From: an uncultured Eubacteriales bacterium
Lineage (GTDB): Bacteria > Bacillota_A > Clostridia > Christensenellales > Aristaeellaceae
Direction of reading: 5' to 3'
Length of the DNA stretch: 9,312 nt
NCBI GenBank assembly: GCA_902775835.1
Contig: CACYNZ010000140.1
Span: forward strand, 1 to 9,312
A program made the position numbers and the translations under genes. The notes under the pieces were generated by a model. The model was not told the origin of the DNA, ran no database searches, and worked only from the letters and a program-made list of their open reading frames with translations. Below, one piece after another: positions 6,301 through 9,312 of this stretch; the first letter of the stretch is position 1, and every line of letters begins with the position of its first letter.

Positions 6301-7164
6301 TCAGCGTTCATTTCCCCGGAAGAACAGTCCGAGCATGCCGGGACCCACATGGGCACCGGAAAAGGGCTCGTGCTGGCAGATGGTGATCTGTGCCCCCGGG
6401 GCGGTCTTTTTCACCATCTCCGCCAGGAGCTCCGCATCCCCCAGGCAGTCGCCGTGGGAGATATAGATCTCCGGCCGGTCATCGCTGACCCGCTTTTCCT
6501 CAAACTTGCGCACCAGGTTTTCAATGGCCTTTCTGCGTCCGCGCACCTTGGCGCAGGAAACGATATGTCCCGAACTGTCCCCATAGAGAATCGGCTTGAT
6601 ATTGAGCATGGTGCCGATCATGGCGGTCACGCCCGTAACCCGGCCGGTGGTTTTCAGGTAGTTCAGATCATCCACCGTAAAATACTGACAGACATGGGGC
6701 ACTTCGGCATCGAGGATTTCGGATGCTTCATGCACGTCCACGTCTTCCCTGTTCAGCCGTGCCGCGAGCAGAGCCAGCATGCCGTTCCCGAAGCCGCATC
6801 CGTGGGAATCCACAATATGCACAAAGCGCTCCTTGAACTGATCCATCAGTTCCTGGGCGGCATTCACGGCTGCACTGTACGTCCCGCTGATGCCCGAGCT
6901 CATGGAGACATAAATGATATCGATTCCCTGCTTCAAGAGGGGCGTAAAATGTGTCAGGAACAGATCGGTGTTCAGAAGACTGGTCTGTGCGCGCTGTCCT
7001 GCACGGAGCTTATCATAGAAGGCGTGAGCATCAAAACTGTCCACATTGCCCATATACGTTTCCGGTTTTCCGTTCAGCGTATAATGACAGGGCAAAAGAG
7101 AAATCCCATCAAGCAGTTTCTGGGGCAGATTCGCGCTGCCGTCTGCGAATACGGCAAAAGACAT
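6301..7164 (-). CDS. DegV family fatty-acid-binding protein
   Basis: The 287-residue product is a full-length DegV (FakB-like) protein. Members bind a fatty acid between two domains, and FakB proteins present it to the kinase FakA for phospholipid synthesis. Landmarks are FADGSANLP (6-14), QTS at 60-62 where relatives have a TSQPS motif, SSGISGTY (89-96), YFTVDDLNYLKTTGR (161-175), the GTMLNIKPIL segment (184-193), KVRGRRKA (206-213) and GAHVGPGMLGLFF (270-282). Thr61, a Ser in the SSG.SGT loop and His272 match residues that contact the fatty-acid carboxylate in known structures. The frame reaches a further in-frame ATG at 7218, but GGAGG eight bases before the ATG at 7164 and the usual DegV N-terminus fix the start. 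It has its own extended -10 promoter and a strong terminator, so it is monocistronic. No FakA (DAK-type kinase) is visible in the window. Confidence 0.95.
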   Translation of the reverse strand: MSFAVFADGSANLPQKLLDGISLLPCHYTLNGKPETYMGNVDSFDAHAFYDKLRAGQRAQTSLLNTDLFLTHFTPLLKQGIDIIYVSMSSGISGTYSAAVNAAQELMDQFKERFVHIVDSHGCGFGNGMLALLAARLNREDVDVHEASEILDAEVPHVCQYFTVDDLNYLKTTGRVTGVTAMIGTMLNIKPILYGDSSGHIVSCAKVRGRRKAIENLVRKFEEKRVSDDRPEIYISHGDCLGDAELLAEMVKKTAPGAQITICQHEPFSGAHVGPGMLGLFFRGNER

Positions 7165-7172
7165 AAACCAAA

Positions 7173-7177
7173 CCTCC
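7173..7177 (-). promoter_or_regulatory. Ribosome binding site that sets the degV start
   Basis: GGAGG lies eight bases upstream of the ATG at 7162-7164. The in-frame ATG at 7216-7218 has no such site and would add 18 residues not expected in DegV proteins. Confidence 0.8.
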
Positions 7178-7223
7178 AACTCAATCTTCAGGCAATCCTG
7201 TGCTTCCCGGGCCTGCATTCCGG

Positions 7224-7267
7224 AAGGCCTGTCCGTCAGGCCGTAAGCCCAGCTGTGTAAAGGCCTT
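7224..7267 (-). promoter_or_regulatory. Leader of the degV-like gene with two mutually exclusive hairpins
   Basis: Within the predicted leader, GGCCTG (7226-7231) pairs with CAGGCC (7237-7242) around a five-base loop. The overlapping AAGGCCT (7224-7230) can instead pair perfectly with AGGCCTT (7261-7267), which lies at the predicted transcript start. The two pairings exclude each other. This is a weak hint of leader control; short GC-rich repeats can also arise by chance. Confidence 0.25.
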
Positions 7268-7274
7268 AAAAGAT

Positions 7275-7303
7275 ATTATACCAGATTTCACATCATTGTA
7301 CAA
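7275..7303 (-). promoter_or_regulatory. Extended -10 promoter of the degV-like gene
   Basis: The minus strand reads TGGTATAAT, a perfect TATAAT (7275-7280) with the TGn extension. A partial -35 box, TTGTAC (7298-7303), lies exactly 17 bases upstream. It lies in an AT-rich patch between the YczE-type gene and degV and gives a leader of about 100 bases. Confidence 0.8.
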
Positions 7304-7350
7304 ATTCGGTTCCTTCTGCCGCATCTCAGCTGTATGGTCCTTCGCACCGC

Positions 7351-8040
7351 TCAGTGCGCATGCGCCAGAATCACGCGCAGGGATTTCCGCAGACTCTGGT
7401 GCCGGATCTGCGTGGCGTCAAAATGCACGCACTGAAACACGAGCTGCATGACCGGTCCCGCTCCGAACGCGCAGAGGATCGTGCCGAGCCCCACCGGGCC
7501 TCCCAGAAGCCATCCGATCAGCGTAGCCGTGCTCAACAGCGCGACGCTGACCGCCCCGATGGGCAGGCGGCGCATGCGTTTTGCCAGCCCCACCAGAAGC
7601 GTATCCCTCGGTCCGCAGCCCAGTGACGCTTTCATGTACATATACTGGGTATAGGCAAGAATCACAAGACCCGCGGCGATCATGACCACGCTGCCCGCAA
7701 GCGTGGAAGCCGGCTTCACTGCGTGAATCATATTGAAAAAATCCACAGCCTTTCCCACCACCACCGCATCAATAAACATGGCAAGGCCGATAGGTTCACG
7801 CAGAAGAATGTCAATCACAAGAATGGTCAGTGACACCGATATGGATGCCGTTCCATAGAGAATACCAAGGCTTCTGGAAATTCCGAGATTCAGGACATCC
7901 CAGGGCGCGGCTCCGATATTGGCCTGAATGGTCAGGTATACACCGAACCCGTTCACAAACAGGCTGAAGGCAGCCAGCAGCATATTCAGTGCAATGGCAC
8001 CGGCGGTACGGTTTTCCCGCAGATCATGATTTCCGTGCAT
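7351..8040 (-). CDS. YczE/YyaS-type integral membrane protein
   Basis: The 229-residue product is a membrane protein with about five to six hydrophobic segments (approximately 14-37, 60-81, 84-104, 114-135, 161-181 and 185-205). Two related motifs in the halves of the protein, NIGAAPWDVLNLG (41-53) and LGCGPRDTLLVGL (140-152), suggest an internal repeat and are characteristic of the YczE/YyaS/YitT-like family (COG2364). In Bacillus subtilis YczE affects surfactin production by an unknown route; the general role of the family is unknown, although transport is often assumed. The ATG at 8040 has a GGAGG 13 bases upstream and an AAGG only two bases upstream, neither ideal. It lies 72 bases after the GltS-like stop codon and could share its transcript. 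No clear terminator follows; a five-base-pair stem overlapping the stop codon has no T-tract. Confidence 0.9.
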   Translation of the reverse strand: MHGNHDLRENRTAGAIALNMLLAAFSLFVNGFGVYLTIQANIGAAPWDVLNLGISRSLGILYGTASISVSLTILVIDILLREPIGLAMFIDAVVVGKAVDFFNMIHAVKPASTLAGSVVMIAAGLVILAYTQYMYMKASLGCGPRDTLLVGLAKRMRRLPIGAVSVALLSTATLIGWLLGGPVGLGTILCAFGAGPVMQLVFQCVHFDATQIRHQSLRKSLRVILAHAH

Positions 8041-8054
8041 ATCCTTTTTCCATC

Positions 8055-8072
8055 CTCCGGCCGTAACCGGAG
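8055..8072 (-). promoter_or_regulatory. Small hairpin containing the likely YczE ribosome binding site
   Basis: CTCCGG (8055-8060) and CCGGAG (8067-8072) form a six-base-pair stem with a six-base loop. On the minus strand the downstream arm of the stem carries most of the GGAGG that would serve the YczE-type gene, so folding could limit translation. The spacing to the ATG is unusually long, so the assignment is tentative. Confidence 0.25.
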
Positions 8073-8112
8073 CCTGCCCCTTCTATATTGTCCCGCGCGC
8101 TGCGTACTGTGC

Positions 8113-8580
8113 TCAGCCCTTCTGCTTTCCGTAAAACCGCTTTTTCAGGGATCCCCGGAACAGAAGAGCGTTCATGACCAGAAAAAGCACCACCAGAATG
8201 CCCAGGGTCAGTACCGGATTCTTCGGTGCCAGGGTTGCAAGGAGCATCATGGGGAATCCGAACACAATGGCCGGCAGGTTCTGGTAAACCATGTTTTCCG
8301 ACGCCGGCGTGACAAAGTCCCCGTCCACTTCCCGCAGAAGAATAATGCCGGTGCTGGCGGTACCCGTCAGCATGCCGTACATCATCAGGAACTGTTCAGT
8401 GGCATAGTCCGGGAACAGCCGGTTTGCCACAAAATGATTGTAGGCAAACGTCGCCGCGAGGCCCACAGCGCCCATGATCAGAAGCACGCCCCAGTAGGAG
8501 GTCAGCAGGTACAGCCGGATCGCGGCAATGCCGGCCACAACCATGATGTCAAAAAAGAAATTGCTGATCCGGGTCATGAG
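8113..8580 (-). CDS. Na+/glutamate symporter (GltS-like), C-terminal part, cut by the join
   Basis: About 155 residues of the C-terminal half of a GltS-family sodium:glutamate symporter are present. These are inner-membrane transporters with about ten helices and roughly 400-450 residues. Landmarks are TRISNFFFDIMVVAGIAAI at the cut end, the pore-loop-like MYGMLTGTASTGIILLREVD, the TPASENMVYQ segment and FGFPMMLLA. The sequence style resembles clostridial members more than Escherichia coli GltS. The frame continues past 8580 to a TTG at 8625, but those last residues (IYGVISEISYVNS) are antisense to the methionine synthase coding sequence and do not fit the transporter. The gene is therefore truncated at about 8575-8585 at its N-terminal side. 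The stop codon and the C-terminal basic tail (KKRFYGKQKG) are intact. In its source genome it is probably full length. Confidence 0.82.
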   Translation of the reverse strand, partial: LMTRISNFFFDIMVVAGIAAIRLYLLTSYWGVLLIMGAVGLAATFAYNHFVANRLFPDYATEQFLMMYGMLTGTASTGIILLREVDGDFVTPASENMVYQNLPAIVFGFPMMLLATLAPKNPVLTLGILVVLFLVMNALLFRGSLKKRFYGKQKG

Positions 8581-8590
8581 AAAGCTGTTG
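8570..8590. other. Breakpoint joining two unrelated sequences
   Basis: On the left, GltS-like coding sequence on the minus strand is recognisable down to its FLMTRISN segment (about 8580). On the right, methionine synthase coding sequence on the plus strand is recognisable from LLTYDISE (8585). The two genes are convergent in truncation: each loses its N-terminal part here, with no promoter, start or repeat between them. GC content and codon usage change at the same place. I see no insertion sequence, target duplication or tRNA that would explain a natural insertion. Confidence 0.8.
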
Positions 8591-9312
8591 ACATACGATA
8601 TTTCGGAGATTACGCCATATATCAACTGGATATATTTTTTTCATGCGTGGGGGATGAATGGCAAACCAGCAGTAGCTAAGGAAAAGTTGAAGGCTGATGC
8701 CGAAAGAGTTCTTGCTTCGTGGGAGGGGGAATATTACACTTCGGCGCTTTTTGCTATTCTGCCTGCAAATAGTGATGGCGATGATATTATCGTTGATGGT
8801 GTTTGTGTACCGATGCTTCGTCAGCAGAAATCTTATGATGACGGAAAGCCTAATTATTCTCTTGCCGACTTTGTTCGGCCTTTGTCGCAAGGAATCCCCG
8901 ACAGGTTAGGTGTTTTTTGCACAACAGTAAATCTTGAGATAAAGAGTAAAGGTGCTGATGCTTATGATAAGATGATGTGTCAGGTGCTTTGTGATCGTTT
9001 GGCTGAGGGAACAGCCGAGAAAATGCATGAGGAAGTAAGAAGGCATTATTGGGGATATGCTCCTGATGAACGGCTCACTATGGAGCAAACGCATAATGAG
9101 GAGTACCAAGGGATACGTCCTGCTGTGGGGTATCCATCGCTTCCTGATACAAGTGTGAACTTCATTATCGATCGTATTTTAAATATGAAGGAAATAGGTA
9201 TTCGGCTGACTGAGTCAGGAATGATGACTCCTCATGCGAGCGTGAGTGGATTCATGTTCTCGCATCCAAAGAGTCATTATTTTGATATAGGTAAAATAGG
9301 TGAGGATCAGTT
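8582..9312 (+). CDS. metH: Cobalamin-dependent methionine synthase, reactivation (AdoMet-binding) domain, partial at both ends
   Basis: The 243 readable residues match the C-terminal activation domain of MetH. This domain binds S-adenosylmethionine so that oxidised cob(II)alamin can be reduced and methylated, restoring the methyl transfer from methyltetrahydrofolate to homocysteine. Numbering from Lys at 8582, landmarks are YINWIYFFHAW (13-23), ILPANSDGDDI (59-69), LADFVRP (94-100), RRHYWGYAPDE (153-163) and the AdoMet-binding RPAVGYP (179-185), followed by LTESGMMTPHASVSG. The match begins directly at the join with no start codon or ribosome binding site, so the gene is cut on its 5' side and runs off the window on its 3' side. 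Asn15 sits where many MetH proteins have Asp in the DW..FF motif. The PMLRQQ and SLADFVRP wording and the AT-ending codons suggest Bacteroidota. A stand-alone reactivation protein starting at the ATG at 8576 is possible but unsupported. Confidence 0.88.

Noticed and set aside
6166..7260. A 364-codon plus-strand open frame antisense to the degV-like gene
   Set aside because: It runs through the strong degV terminator and promoter in the opposite sense and has no recognisable protein features.
7343..7358. CGCAC/GTGCG stem at the end of the YczE-type gene as a terminator
   Set aside because: It has only five base pairs, overlaps the stop codon and has no T-tract on the minus strand.
8581..8625. 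Extension of the GltS-like frame to a TTG start at 8625
   Set aside because: These 15 codons are the reverse complement of conserved MetH sequence, so they are not part of the transporter.
8549..9109. Minus-strand open frames across the metH region as small genes
   Set aside because: They are antisense to a continuous frame with conserved MetH motifs and lack ribosome binding sites.
1..9312. Defence system, CRISPR array, prophage or transposon
   Set aside because: No repeat-spacer pattern, nuclease, integrase, transposase or terminal inverted repeats could be seen. The genes are metabolic, transport or lipid-binding families.

Overview
The window looks like part of a gut-type Bacillota (Firmicutes) genome joined near position 8580 to a piece of a different genome. 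From 1 to about 8580 the DNA is GC-rich (35 of 60 bases in 8281-8340), with strong AGGAGG-type ribosome binding sites. It carries families typical of Bacillota: DegV, a YczE-type membrane protein and a clostridial-style Na+/glutamate symporter. An Erysipelotrichia- or Clostridia-like host is a guess. From about 8582 to the end the DNA is poorer in GC (23 of 60 bases in 8941-9000), uses AT-ending codons, and encodes a cobalamin-dependent methionine synthase reactivation domain that reads like Bacteroidota protein. Both genes touching the join are cut at the same point.

Layout: 1-631 (+) is the C-terminal part of a polytopic membrane protein, followed by a probably bidirectional terminator (724-763). 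Everything from 862 to about 8580 is on the minus strand, so it is listed here in transcription order. First come a truncated GltS-like symporter (8580-8113) and a YczE-family membrane protein (8040-7351). Next is a monocistronic degV-like gene (7164-6301) with an extended -10 promoter and a strong terminator. Then comes a tandem-GNAT acetyltransferase (5984-4947) that is tightly coupled to a PIG-L/LmbE-type deacetylase homologue (4934-4242). Last are a long-form glucose-6-phosphate isomerase (4089-2506) with its own promoter and a diverged amylosucrase-like protein (2412-862).

Functional reading: pgi and the amylosucrase-like gene form a sugar-metabolism pair separated by a hairpin with a weak T-tract, so partial read-through is plausible. 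The amylosucrase-like protein keeps the GH13 subfamily 4 scaffold but has lost the catalytic nucleophile and most conserved active-site residues, so it looks like a pseudoenzyme. The GNAT and PIG-L proteins belong to families with opposite chemistries (N-acetylation and N-deacetylation) and share one transcript. The PIG-L protein lacks the usual catalytic aspartate but keeps the zinc ligands.

The two main results are the degenerate amylosucrase and the chimeric join. The join is more likely an assembly error in a metagenome than a natural fusion. I saw no CRISPR array, rRNA, tRNA, insertion sequence or phage module.
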